Source: Buddleja alternifolia (lineage: Eukaryota; Streptophyta; Magnoliopsida; Lamiales; Scrophulariaceae). Taken from it: a DNA stretch of 64,000 nucleotides. The DNA is taken from positions 372,001-436,000 of the forward strand of contig WHWC01000099.1 of the NCBI GenBank assembly GCA_019426215.1, given 5' to 3'. This document shows positions 20,864-30,379 of this stretch, piece by piece. The notes under the pieces were generated by a model that saw only the letters and a program-made list of their open reading frames with translations, searched no databases and was not told the origin of the DNA. Both the position numbers and the translations under genes were made by a program. Every line of letters begins with the position of its first letter. The stretch's first letter is position 1.

Positions 20864-21431
20864 CTGCTGCTCCAGCCATTTTTGGTAAACTTCGCATAAC
20901 TTTCTCTACCGATGTCGGAATTCACTGATTCAAGTTGCTGTAGAATCCTAAAGCAAAGATCTACAACTCTCCAGAAGACACTAGGGCCGAAATCAAACGT
21001 TAAAGATGACAAAATTGTCTCACAAGTCACTGAATAAGAAAACTCCATCGTAAGACGTCTCTTCCGATGACGTTTTCACCTCCTTCCCTACATATCTGAT
21101 CTTTGTCTTAAACATAAGAAATGTACCTTTGCCTCTTATCTTTCCATTGGTATAAGAAGTGTGTAATTTGGACATGGGTAGAGAAATCTATTCCATAAAC
21201 TCTAGCACTGCGCAGACAGTTTGTATCTCTATGCATGATTTACCCTCAATCCTTGTTCTTTTCCTCTAAATGTTATGTTATTCTATAAAATATGAGAAAA
21301 CAAGGGTCAAAGCATCATATGTGATCAAATTATCAAGGCAACAATCAAAACTAAGTCGATAAACGGGGGAAAACTAGTGTAAAAATAACATATATCAATT
21401 GTCTGTTATGCATTTTTGTAGATAAACGAAA

Positions 21432-22215
21432 ATGGCCAATAATCCTTTCAAAACCCTAATTGAAACTAACAAACTGACTGGACCAAACTTTGAAGATTGG
21501 CTTCGTAACCTTAAGATTATCCTTTCGTCTGAAAGAAGACAATATGTGTTTGACATACCGGCGCAAAATGAGCCGAAAGAGGATTCATCTGATGATGAAA
21601 AGTTCCAGTACTAGCAATGGAAGGAAGATGACATGCAAGTGCGATGTCTCATGTTGGCCTCTATGATCAACGAGTTGCAGAGACAAAATGAGACGATCGA
21701 GAATGCTGCGTCGATTGTCCTTCATTTGCAAGAGTTGTATGGCACTAGAACTAGGTGAGAAAGATATGCTATCTCCAAGGAGCTCTTCAAAGCTCGAATG
21801 TCTGAAAACTCTGATGTAAGTGCGCATCTACTTAAAATGATCGGGCTAATTGAAAAATTGGCTGGTCTAGGCGTGGCATTTGACAATGAGCTTTCTGTGG
21901 ATTTGGTCCTACAGTCATTGCTTAACTCTTATGATCAATTTATGGTCAATTTCAACATGAACCAACTTGAAACAAAGCTTCCTGAGCTATTGAACATGTT
22001 GAAGACTGCTAAAAGCACCATCAAGAAGGATAAACTGGTGCTTCTTATGAATTCCTCTTCAAAAGCCAAGAAGGTCAACAAGAAGAAGAATAAGACTAAG
22101 AAGCTGAAAGGTAATGGTGGTGTGAAAAAGGGTAAGAAGTCCAAGTCTAAAAAGTCTAATGAGTGCTTCAAATGTGGGAAAGTTGGGCACTAGCAAAGGA
22201 ACTGCAAAGAGTCTC
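21432..22215 (+). pseudogene. gag: Copia B gag (UBN2-type) with interrupted frame
   Basis: The ATG at 21432 (MANNPFKTLIETNKLTGPNF) follows the leader that resumes after element C. Family features are ISKELFKARMSENSDVSAHL, LSVDLVLQSL, QFMVNFNMNQLETKLPELLN, a Lys-rich linker, and the zinc knuckle CFKCGKVGH at 22162. Stops lie at 21612 (TAG), about 21757 (TGA) and 22191 (TAG, where D has the Trp codon TGG inside the knuckle). Gag packages element RNA into particles; this copy cannot make full-length protein. Gag of D (52974-52282) is the nearest in-window relative for alignment. Confidence 0.88.
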
Positions 22216-22790
22216 AGGCTCAAGGTATATTCTTTGTTGAAGTTAACTTTACTGTTAACAATACTTCTTGGGTTCTTGACACTGGATGCGGTGTTCATAT
22301 CTGCAATGATTTGTAGGTGATGAAAAGAACCAAGGAGCTAAGTAGAGGAGACATGATCTTACGGATGGGGATTGGAGCATTGGTTGCTGCCAAAGCCGTG
22401 GGGACGATCTACTTAGAGTTAGGAGATAGGAAATTAGTTTTACATTCCATTTATTTTGTTCCTGAAATAATAAGAAATATTATCTCGATTCCAGTTTTGG
22501 ATAGAGAAGGATATTATTTTTAGATTCATAATAAAAGTTTCCTTTTGTTTTATGAATCGTCTCTTATTATGGAATTGAAAATTAAGGATGGAATGTATAC
22601 AATATCCCCAATAATTTCCAATCTCAATATTCAGCAAAGTAACAAACATAAACAAGTAAACGCACAAATGTGGCACGGAAGACTTGGACATATTTCCAAA
22701 GAAAGAGTTCGAATATTGGCAAGACATTTAGATATCAATGACTTAAATGAATTGTCAAGTTGCGAATATGTCTAAAAGGAAAAATGACCA
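22216..22790 (+). pseudogene. pol: Copia B protease and pre-integrase region
   Basis: SWVLDTGCGVHICNDL at about 22267 contains the protease active-site DTG. The next codon block is broken by TAG at 22314-22316, where D has CAG. A frame from 22317 carries GALVAAKAVGTIYL. A further TAG follows at 22521-22523. The pre-integrase block MWHGRLGHISKERV follows at 22670, then the CExCLKGKMTK block is broken by a one-base loss near 22770. Protease would cleave the polyprotein; here several lesions prevent it. Confidence 0.85.
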
Positions 22791-23840
22791 AGTTACCATT
22801 TTCGGGGAAAGCGGAACGAGCCACAAAATCATTGGACTTGGTCCATACGGACGTGTGCGGGCCAATGAGTGTGAACACTCATGATGGCCAAAGCTACTTC
22901 ATAATTTTTACCGATGATAATTCACGGTATGGTTATTTATATCTTATGAGATATAAATCTGAATCCTTTGACAAGTTTAAGGAGTTCAGAAATGAAGTAG
23001 AGAAGCAACTTGGTAGAAGTATTAAGGCTCTTCGATCGGATCGAGAAGGTGAATACTTGTCTACCGAGTTTCTTGATTATCTTAGAGAGAATGGAATTCT
23101 CTTATAGTGTACACCGCCCGGCGCACCTCAACATAACGGGGTAACCGAGCATAGGAATCAAACATTGCTAGAGATGGTTCAATCCATGATGTGTTTCACT
23201 AAAGTTCCTAAGTCCATGTGGGGCTATGCTCTTGAAACGGCTGTCTATCTGTTGAATAGATCACCTAGCAAGACGGTGCCCAATACCCCATACGAAAGTT
23301 GGTGTGGAAAGACGCCCTCATACAATCATTTGAGAATATGGGGGTGTCCAGCTTATGTAAAGCATTTAGTGGGAGCTAAATTGGACCCCAAGTCCTCTTT
23401 GTGCTATTTTGTAGGATATCCACAGGAAACTGATGGATATTACTTCTACAGCCCAACGGAACAAAAGGTTATTGTTTTAAGAAACACCAATTTCTTAGAG
23501 AGGGGTCACCTTCTAGATAGAAAAGGCGAGGTTGTAGAACTTGATGAGGTCCATGAGAATAGATCAAGTCAAGAGATACAAATTAACCCACCCGACACCA
23601 ACAAGGCTACATCAGAGGCACCCACCGAAAACACACAACATTTGAGGAGATCAACGAGGATCCCAAAGGAGCCTAAAAGATGGCTAGGCCTATTGCAAGA
23701 GGAGGGTACTCAAGATCCTCCTCTAGACTCTGATCCGAAAAGTTTTAAGAGTGCAATGTCTGACATTGATTCGAGAAAATGGCTAGAGGCCATGACATCC
23801 GAAATGGACTCCATGTACTCCAACAAGGTATGGACCTTGG
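22791..23840 (+). pseudogene. pol: Copia B integrase
   Basis: The integrase core reads DLVHTDVCGPMSV, FIIFTDDNSRYGYLYL and ALRSDREGEYLSTEFLDYL, so the first two catalytic Asp are present. After TAG at 23105-23107 (D has CAG) it continues TPPGAPQHNGVTEHRNQTLL, with the catalytic Glu in VTEH. The C-terminal domain continues through KTVPNTPYESWCGKTPSYNH and ends in the variable linker TQHLRRSTRIPKEPKRW. It would insert cDNA into the genome. Confidence 0.88.
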
Positions 23841-24775
23841 TTGATCCACATCAAGCCCATTAGCTATAAGTGGGTCTACAAGCAAAAGCTTGGAGTCGAT
23901 GGAGAGGTAGTAACCTCTAAGGCTAGCCTCGTGGCAAAAGGATTTACTCAAAGACAAGGGATTGACTATGAGGAAACCTTCTCGCCAGTGGCTATGCTGA
24001 AATCCATTACGATTTTGCTTGCTATATCTGCGTATTTTGATTATGAAATATGGCAGATGGATGTAAAGACTGCATTCCTCAATGGAGAAATTGATGAAGA
24101 GATTTACATGCAACAGCAAGAGAGCTTTACATGCAAAGGGAGCAAACACAAAGTGTGTAAACTCCAAAGGTCCATCTACGGACTTAAGCAACCTTCTCTA
24201 AGTTGGAACAAATGTTTTGACACTATCATACAAGAGTATGGATACGTTCAAAACGTTGAAGAGGCATGTGTGTATAAGAAAATCAGTGGGAGCGTGGCCA
24301 CGTTCATCATACTTTATGTCGATGACATCCTACTAATTGGAAATGATGTAGGGATGATGCAGTCGACTAAAGTATGGCTCTCTAATAAATTCTCCATGAA
24401 AGATATGGGAGAGGCGCCCTACATACTCAGTATGAAGATCGATAGGGATAGATCGAGTAAGATGCTAGGTCTCTCCCAATCTGCATATATCGATCGCGTA
24501 CTCAAAAGATTTGAGATGGAAGAGTCCAAGAAGGGATTCTTGCCCATGGGACATGGCATCACACTTTCCAAGTCTATGTGCCCAAAGACTGAGGAGGAAA
24601 GAGTGAAAATGTCCAAAACTCCCTATGCTTCTGCGATAGGTAGTATTATGTATGCGATGATATGCACAAGACCCATTGTAGCCTATGCATTGAGTGTGTG
24701 CAGTCAATATCAAGCGAATCCAGGCTTGGCACACTGGAGTTCGGTGAAAACAATCCTTAATTATCTAAGGAGAAC
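23841..24775 (+). pseudogene. pol: Copia B reverse transcriptase, interrupted by CACTA-2
   Basis: The RT follows a one-base frame change near 23860 and reads SYKWVYKQKLG, ARLVAKGFTQ-like text (here SLVAKGFTQRQGIDYEETFS), MDVKTAFLNGEIDEEIYM and the catalytic FIILYVDDILLIGND. It then runs to the RT/RNase H junction LNYLRRT, where CACTA-2 is inserted at 24776. YVDD is intact. The protein normally copies element RNA into cDNA. Confidence 0.9.
24773..24775. repeat. Target-site duplication AAC, left of CACTA-2
   Basis: AAC precedes CACTACTACAG and recurs at 26339-26341 after GTGGTAGTG. A 3-bp duplication is the CACTA hallmark, and removing one copy restores the pol reading frame. Confidence 0.95.
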
Positions 24776-24799
24776 CACTACTACAGAAATGACCTATAG

Positions 24800-25062
24800 A
24801 AGCGGTTTTTTTGGGCCTATTACAGCGGTTTTGAACCGCTGCCATAGGTACCGCTACCATAGGTCAAAACCCTATGGCAGCGGTTCTGGAACCGCTGTCA
24901 TAGGTCACCCTATGACAGCGGTTCTATAGAAACCGCTGCAGTAGGGTGACCCTATGGCAGCGGTTTCGGCAGAACCGCTGTCATAGGGTCATTTATTTAA
25001 AAAAAAAAATAAAAAATTGGACCCTATGGCAGCAGTTCCGGCTGAACCGCTGCCATAGGGTG
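24800..25062. repeat. Left subterminal repeats of CACTA-2
   Basis: Repeated inverted pairs combine CTATGGCAGCGGTTC-like and GAACCGCTGCCATAGG-like units. Such arrays are the usual binding sites of TNPA-type CACTA proteins. Confidence 0.85.
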
Positions 25063-25110
25063 GTATATTTATTTTTTTTTAATTTTATTTTATCGTTTAT
25101 AATGTTACCA

Positions 25111-25387
25111 TGTCGGAATAACACGAAATTCACACGGTCATAGCGAAACGGCATTCTGAACAAAACGCAAGCTTTGCCTTGCGCTCTCGTGATTTTAGCC
25201 ATCCGAGATCGTTTAAGGCCTCAAATACGCGTTTTATTACATAAATATGTATTTTTGTAATAAAACACGTATTTGAGGCCTTAAACGATCTCGGATGGCT
25301 AAAATCACGAGAGCGCAAGACATAGTCTTGCGTTTTGTTCAGAATGCCGTTTCTCTATGACCTTGTGAATTTCGTGTCATTCCAACA
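25111..25387. repeat. Long near-perfect inverted repeat (hairpin) in CACTA-2
   Basis: The left arm 25111-25240 and right arm 25257-25387 are reverse complements with only a handful of mismatches, around a loop of about 16 bases. Examples are GGCCTCAAATACGCGTTTTA versus TAAAACACGTATTTGAGGCC. No such structure is seen in the matching part of CACTA-1. A transcript would fold into an extended double strand suitable for small-RNA processing; that is inferred. Confidence 0.92.
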
Positions 25388-25423
25388 CCGCAAAATTTCA
25401 ACCGAGAAATATTTTCATAAATA

Positions 25424-25770
25424 CACAAATATACGTACACCCACACATACACAAATATACATACACCCATCAACATATACACAAATATACATACACCCAT
25501 CCACATATATACATACACAAATATACACACACCCACACATACACAAATACACCCATTAACATATACACATATATGCATACACCCATGAACATATACACAA
25601 ATATACATACACCCATCCACATATATACATACACAAATATTCATACACAAATATACATACACATACACCCACATATACACAAATATAAATACACCCACAC
25701 ATACACAAATATACATACACCCACACATATATGCATACACCCACATATACATACATCTATATATACTCTA
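25424..25770. repeat. ACACCCA/CACAAATATACAT minisatellite in CACTA-2
   Basis: An irregular tandem array of 20-30 bp units built from ACACAAATATACATACACCC and relatives, ending in a TGTG run at 25770-25787. Open frames across it on both strands are artefacts of repetition. A related array lies in CACTA-1 at 29755-29920. Confidence 0.9.
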
Positions 25771-25818
25771 TGTGTGTGTGTGTGTGTATATATTTATCTA
25801 AAAAAAATACCAAAACTA

Positions 25819-25972
25819 AATGGAAGGCGGCGGCGGCGGCGGCGGAGGTGGGCAGCGTCGGCGTCGGCGGCAGAGGCGGAGGTGGGCGTCGGCGGTGGTG
25901 GTGGTGGTGAGAGAGTTGAGAGAGAGAGAGAGAGAGAGTGAGAGAGTGAGAGTGAGAGTGAGAGAGAGGGGG
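25819..25972. repeat. GGC-rich and GA-rich tracts in CACTA-2
   Basis: A (GGC)n-like stretch at 25825-25910 is followed by a (GA)n-like stretch at 25915-25970. The same pair occurs in the 5' region of CACTA-1. Confidence 0.9.
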
Positions 25973-26009
25973 GGCCGGTTTGAAATAAACCCGCCCAAAT
26001 TTTGAACTT

Positions 26010-26330
26010 TTGGCAGCGGTTCGGGCAGAACCGCTGCCACAAAGTTCAAAAAATTTTTTTTTTTTTTTTTTGACAACTTTTGGCAGCGGTTCGGGCAGAA
26101 CCGCTGCCAAAAAGTTCCCTTTTGGCAGCGGTTCCGCCGAACCGCTGCCACAAAGTGAACTTTGTGGCAGCGGTTCGGCTGAACCGCTGCCAAAAGTCCA
26201 ATATTTTTTTTTTTACACCCCTATGACAGCGGTTCGGCTCGAACCGCTGTCATAGGTCCGAACCGAGTACCCCCTATTACAGCAGTTTTCAAAACCGCTG
26301 CCATAGGTGCGCTGTAATAGGACTTTTTTG
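26010..26330. repeat. Right subterminal repeats of CACTA-2
   Basis: At least five inverted units of GGCAGCGGTTCGGGCAGAACC type, separated by short A/T-rich spacers, precede the terminus. Confidence 0.88.
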
Positions 26331-26341
26331 TGGTAGTGAAC

Positions 26342-26821
26342 TAAGGAGTTGTTCTAGATATACGGACGAGGAGAATTGGAATTAGAGGGGTTTACTGATT
26401 CGAGTTTCCAATCTGACAAGGATGACTCGAAGTCGGTCTCTGGGTATGTATTTCTGCTTAATGGCGGAGCGGTTAGCTGGAAGACTTCTAAGCAAGCAAC
26501 CATAGCCAACTCCACCACTGAAGCACAATTCATTGCAGCAAATGAGGCTGCAAAATAAGATGTTTGGATAAGGAACTTCATCCAAGAATTGGGTGTCGTT
26601 CCATCTGTTGGGGATCCAGTAACGGTCTCCTGTGACAACAACGGGGCTGTTGCGCAAGCAAAAGAGCCAAGGTCTCATGAGAAATCCAAACATGTTCGGG
26701 AATGGAGCGCGTGGACACAGTGGACAACATAGTGGACCCACTCACCAAACCCCTTAGCCAAAAAGTATTTGAAGGACATCTGGGAAGAATGGGCCTTACG
26801 TACATGGGCAATTGGCGCTAG
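26342..26821 (+). pseudogene. pol: Copia B RNase H, after CACTA-2
   Basis: The frame that broke at LRRT resumes after the TSD with KELF, then [45 protein letters not shown], a TAA, DVWIRNFIQELGVVPS, CDNNGAVAQAKEPRSHEKSK. A deletion of some tens of bases removes the segment after SKH, and it ends VDNIVDPLTKPLSQKVFEGH to the TAG at 26819-26821. RNase H removes RNA from the RNA/cDNA hybrid. The stop and deletion show that this copy is inactive. Confidence 0.88.
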
Positions 26822-26835
26822 GGCAAGTGGGTGAT
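26822..26835 (+). other. Copia B polypurine tract
   Basis: GGCAAGTGGGTGAT lies directly before the 3' LTR; D and E have GGGCAAGTGGGAGAT at the same place. Confidence 0.8.
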
Positions 26836-28972
26836 TGTTAGAGTTAGTGCTCGGCGCACCAATTATTGGTCTCCATTCTTTGAAATAGTAACTCAAGAGT
26901 TGAACAATCGTTTTCTTATAAATAAAGTCAATATCTTATATTTGTGTGGCATGTCTTTATTCTGAAATTAGTTTTTACTTTGGCTTAGAATAAAGTCCCT
27001 AAGGATCACACATAGCTATGGGACATCACTGCACATTGGGTGTGGCAATGATGGAATATGTCTTGAAGGTTGTGATCTTTAAACATTGTTCCAAGCCGTA
27101 AAAGGGTTCATCGAGATAAAGGGATATCGATGCAACCCAAAAGACTTGCTCATATGATGCATACTCTGGGAGAAGTGTATCTCGTTCCATAGAAACTGGC
27201 ACGGTGAAAGCCAATGCATATATGAGGGTTGCCATTGTGGCAATGGGCGAACTGAACAACCCCATGGAAGTTCCTAATATGGATTCCCAGTCGAATGTGG
27301 AACTTCCAGTGGTCTTGTAGTATAAGAATAATCCTTGTGGACCTAAGATTCCGTTGGATGTCATATGTGTAACCGCGCATGTTCTTGATTTTTTACACGA
27401 TCACTTTAGATGATCGAATATGGGCAAACTCATACATGCACGTCTTACGTAGTAAGGCACGTGAGAATCAGGAGAAATCTATCTCTGACATTAGCCAGTC
27501 GGTTAATCTCCTATGGTTACATAGTGAATCGACTTAAGGAATCTTAGGCCAAAGTATGATATCTAAAGAGGCGTAGGGTTTCCTCGTTTAGATAGTCGAA
27601 GTTAATTTCACATAACGTGGGAAACATAGTATTGAATTAATAGAGCTTCGACCTTGGCCACTGCTCTAGCTTCAATCGGGAGATTAGATAGAGAGATCTT
27701 ACTTATGCGAGGATCAAGATTGCAAAAGGCGTACCTTTACTTTCGTTTTATCTAGGTCTTTAGGACCCTATGCTAGGTGGGCAACCGCGATTTGTAAGTG
27801 CCGAGAATTAACTTGGTGACTAATTCGAGGCTTGATTAAATCCAAGGATTGATTTAATCTAGTACTTTCCATTTTAGGAAGGTACACGAGGACTGTGGGA
27901 AGGTGTACTTACTACTAGATAGAAATGAGCTTAAGGGGTCACACACTAACTCGAGAGAGTCACTGCTTGAATAGATGTGATTAATCAATTTCGAGAAAAT
28001 CGAGGGAATTAGGAAAGTGTAGTACTTTCCTAATATGGAATATAAATTAATTGAAGGATTCAATTAATTTTACTCATTTAATTAATCTTGTAGAATTAAT
28101 TAAATTAATGGACCTAGTAGTGTCCAAGTATTTTATTTAATTGGGTATAGCCCAAGTTAAATAAATAAATGTTGGAATTAATTGGTTGGATTTAATTTAA
28201 CTTATATTTAATTGATGGGTTGAGCCTATAATTAAATTGAGAAATCAAAATTAAATTCTAGAGCCCAATTTTCTTGTGTTGACCGATTTTATGAGTAAAT
28301 AAGGGAAGGGGGCGTTTTTTATGTGGTGGAGGAGGAAAAGAGTTTCCCCCTCCTCCAAGTCTTCATAGGATGAGGATTACTAGAGAATTTAGGAGAAAGG
28401 AAGTTTCCTTTTCCTAATTGGACTCTAGGTAATCTTCACCTATAAATAAGAGATGAAGGAGACTAAAATTGATGATGAATTTTTGCTGAAAAATTCGCCC
28501 CCTCTTAGACCTAAAAATCGGTCACCTCTTTCCGCTTTCCAACAAGACGTCATTCTATTCATGTGTTGAATTAAACGACATAGAAAATATTCCTACCATT
28601 CACATAATCAAGCCTAAGTTAAGCTTAGAATCGTTTTGTTGTCTAGCACGCAAGGCAAGACGATTGGTGACTTGAACGAGGTGTGCATACATCTTCGAGG
28701 TGCGACGCTTGGAGCACTCTAAACCGGGAGATACGAAAAATGACGAGTAATTTCTCACCCAAGGGAAATTGTGTGGATTTGCACCACAGTGTTGCTGAGA
28801 TTCAAAGTACGAGGTGAAACGAAATTTTCGAAGGGTATAATTTCGCTTACCTCCTTATCAAACTCGATCGAACCAACTCCATATTCCTGTTTTCGAGTGG
28901 TTGTGCGTTTACTTTTGTAAAATTTTAATTTTCGCTGCCACGAGCCACCCGAGGGAATGAATCAACCCAACA
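26836..28972 (+). repeat. 3' LTR of copia B
   Basis: Starts TGTTAGAGTTAGTGCTCGGC and ends CCCAACA. It is followed by the TSD copy CCAAC (28973-28977), which is also part of the CACTA-1 first exon. There is no coding content. Confidence 0.95.
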
Positions 28973-28987
28973 CCAACTTCGATCCAT
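28973..28987 (-). pseudogene. CACTA-1 ORF1 start: first five codons (MDRSW)
   Basis: The minus strand reads ATGGATCGAAGTTGG. MDRSW is the standard opening of plant CACTA transposases (usually followed by Met). The next codons lie 17.4 kb away at 11577 downward, beyond copia B. The TSD CCAAC is the last five bases of this block on the plus strand, so the insertion point is exact. Confidence 0.88.
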
Positions 28988-29400
28988 CTTGAATTTGAAT
29001 TAATTAAATTAAACAATTTTAATATCACTTCATAGTTTAATTAATTAAATAATTTTTATTTTAATTTATTTCCCATTATTCTAGAAAAAATTGGGCAGAG
29101 TAACAATGCAAAATTTTTTACCAAGTTCTCTACTTAATCTTCCCCCAGGGTGGGTTGCAACCAACAAAATTCGGATCTTACGATCCGCTAAAATCCAATT
29201 TCGATATATCCATCTTGATTCTTAATTAATTAAATTGAATAATTTTAACATCAGTTGAGTTGAATTAATTATATTATTTTAATTTTAATTTATTTCCCAT
29301 TATCCTAGAAAAATTCGGCAGAGTAACAACGCAAAAATTTCTACCAAGTTCTCGACTTAATCTTCCCCCAAACTTGCAACCAACAAAATTCGTATCTTTC
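28978..29400 (-). repeat. Tandem duplication of the CACTA-1 5' leader
   Basis: Two units of about 220 bp: 28978-29200 and 29201-29400. Each has CCATCTTGA, an AT-rich TTAATTAAATT stretch, TTTATTTCCCATTAT, and the leader block with GGCAGAGTAACAA and CTTAATCTTCCCC. The upstream unit has its own ATG (29213) that reaches a stop after about 11 codons. A third copy of the leader block lies at 8211-8284. Confidence 0.8.
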
Positions 29401-29754
29401 AACCACAACAAACCCAACATTCTAATCTTTCACCCACAATAGACCCAAAATGTCGATGTCACTATACGAAAATATTGATCATCAGTTGGATCACATAAAA
29501 CATCATATTTCAAGCAACTACAAAATCACCATTTGGATCACATAAATCACACAAAACTACAAATAAAGCATTATATTTTCAACAACTAAGTATAAATATA
29601 GATCACCAATTGGATCAATGTACCCTAAACTACAAAATAACCACAATTTCGTCTGGGATTAAATGTAATTAACACCCAGCTAACCCAAATTAACCCTAAA
29701 TTCAGTCAAGTCCTTATTTCCCTTAAATTTTCCACAAAAATAGGCAACTCTCAA
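29401..29754 (-). other. CACTA-1 upstream region, no gene
   Basis: AT-rich sequence with short imperfect repeats (CACATAAA..CA, TTGGATCACATAAA). I see no reading frame or known motif. Confidence 0.5.
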
Positions 29755-30340
29755 GAATATACACAAATATAGATACACCCACACATACACAAATATATAT
29801 ACATACATCCACATATACACAAATACATACACCCACACATACATAAATATATTTACATACACCCACATATACACAAATATACATACATCCACACATACAC
29901 AAATATTTATCTAACTCAAACTCTATACTCTATATGTGTGTGTGTGTGTATATACATCTTTATCTAAAAAAATTACCCGAAATTTGCACAAGCTAAATGG
30001 TGGAGGCGGCAGCTGCGAAAGCGGCGGCGGTGGAAGTGGAGGCGGCGGCGTAGCTTATATATATATAGAAAGAGAGAGAGAGTTAAATATATATATACAC
30101 ATATATATATAGAGAGAGAGATATACCGAACAGCGGAGGTGGAGAACGGGCCGCGGGTGAGAGAGAGAGAAAGCGAGAGAGAAAGAGAGAAAGAGAGAGA
30201 GGGAGAGAAAGCGAGAGAGAGAGAGAGACAGTGGTGGTGGAGGCGGTCGGCGACGAGGGTGGTGGTGGTGGAGGAGGAGTCGAGCGAGGGAGAGAGAGTA
30301 GGGAGAGGGAGTCGGGTGAGAGAGAGAGAGAAAATGGGGG
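29755..30340. repeat. Minisatellite, TGTG, GGC and GA tracts in the CACTA-1 5' region
   Basis: A CACAAATATATATACATACA-type array (29755-29920) is followed by TGTG (29935-29950), GGC-rich (30000-30050), AT/GA (30055-30122) and long GA-rich (30155-30340) tracts. The order mirrors CACTA-2 at 25424-25972. Confidence 0.88.
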
Positions 30341-30379
30341 GAAATGGGGGGAATTAATGGGGCCGAGTATATGCTTTGG

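Larger units (their letters stand above)
15409..21397 (-). mobile_element. Element C: complete non-autonomous gypsy-like LTR retrotransposon
   Basis: It is 5989 bp, with LTRs of 1573 bp (15409-16981) and 1594 bp (19804-21397) and perfect TSDs ATTGT. Orientation is minus: a PBS complementary to tRNA-Asp lies beside the right LTR, and a polypurine tract beside the left one. The 2.8-kb interior has no gag, protease, RT, RNase H or integrase. Its only long frame is a 313-codon ORF of unknown family just after the PBS. The layout fits a large non-autonomous derivative dependent on an Athila/Tat-like partner. The LTRs are about 98% identical by eye, younger than the host element B. Confidence 0.93.
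19804..21397 (-). repeat. 5' LTR of element C
   Basis: Matches the LTR at 15409-16981 with about 25 substitutions seen by eye. The main length difference is one extra 22-bp palindromic unit at about 20838-20859. Confidence 0.95.
24776..26338. mobile_element. CACTA-2: complete non-autonomous CACTA element
   Basis: This 1563-bp element has termini CACTACTACAGAAA and TTTTTTGTGGTAGTG and TSDs AAC. Both ends carry subterminal inverted units (GCAGCGGTTC...GAACCGCTG; 24800-25062 and 26010-26320). The interior has a 130-bp-arm hairpin, a CACA/TATA-rich minisatellite, and GGC- and GA-rich tracts, with no transposase. The minisatellite, TGTG run, GGC tract and GA tract occur in the same order in the 5' region of CACTA-1 (29755-30340). 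CACTA-2 is therefore likely a deletion derivative of the same family, mobilised by a transposase elsewhere. Confidence 0.95.
11583..28972 (+). mobile_element. Complete Ty1/copia element B (with two nested insertions)
   Basis: Both LTRs (2135 and 2137 bp), PBS, leader, gag, pol and PPT are present in order on the plus strand, with perfect 5-bp TSDs CCAAC. It lies between codon 5 and codon 6 of the CACTA-1 transposase. Element C (15409-21397) interrupts its leader and CACTA-2 (24776-26338) interrupts its pol between reverse transcriptase and RNase H. Without these it would be about 9.8 kb. Coding regions contain several stops, and the LTRs differ at many positions (a few percent by eye), so it is an older insertion than D. 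LTR and leader match those of element K. Confidence 0.95.

Noticed and set aside
25424..25770. CRISPR-like regular repeat array
   Set aside because: Units are irregular, with no unique spacers of constant length. This is a plant minisatellite inside a transposon.
25339..25941. Long frames such as a Tyr/Val/Cys-rich 137-codon one and a His/Thr/Tyr-rich 122-codon one
   Set aside because: They are translations of the minisatellite and of GGC/GA tracts.
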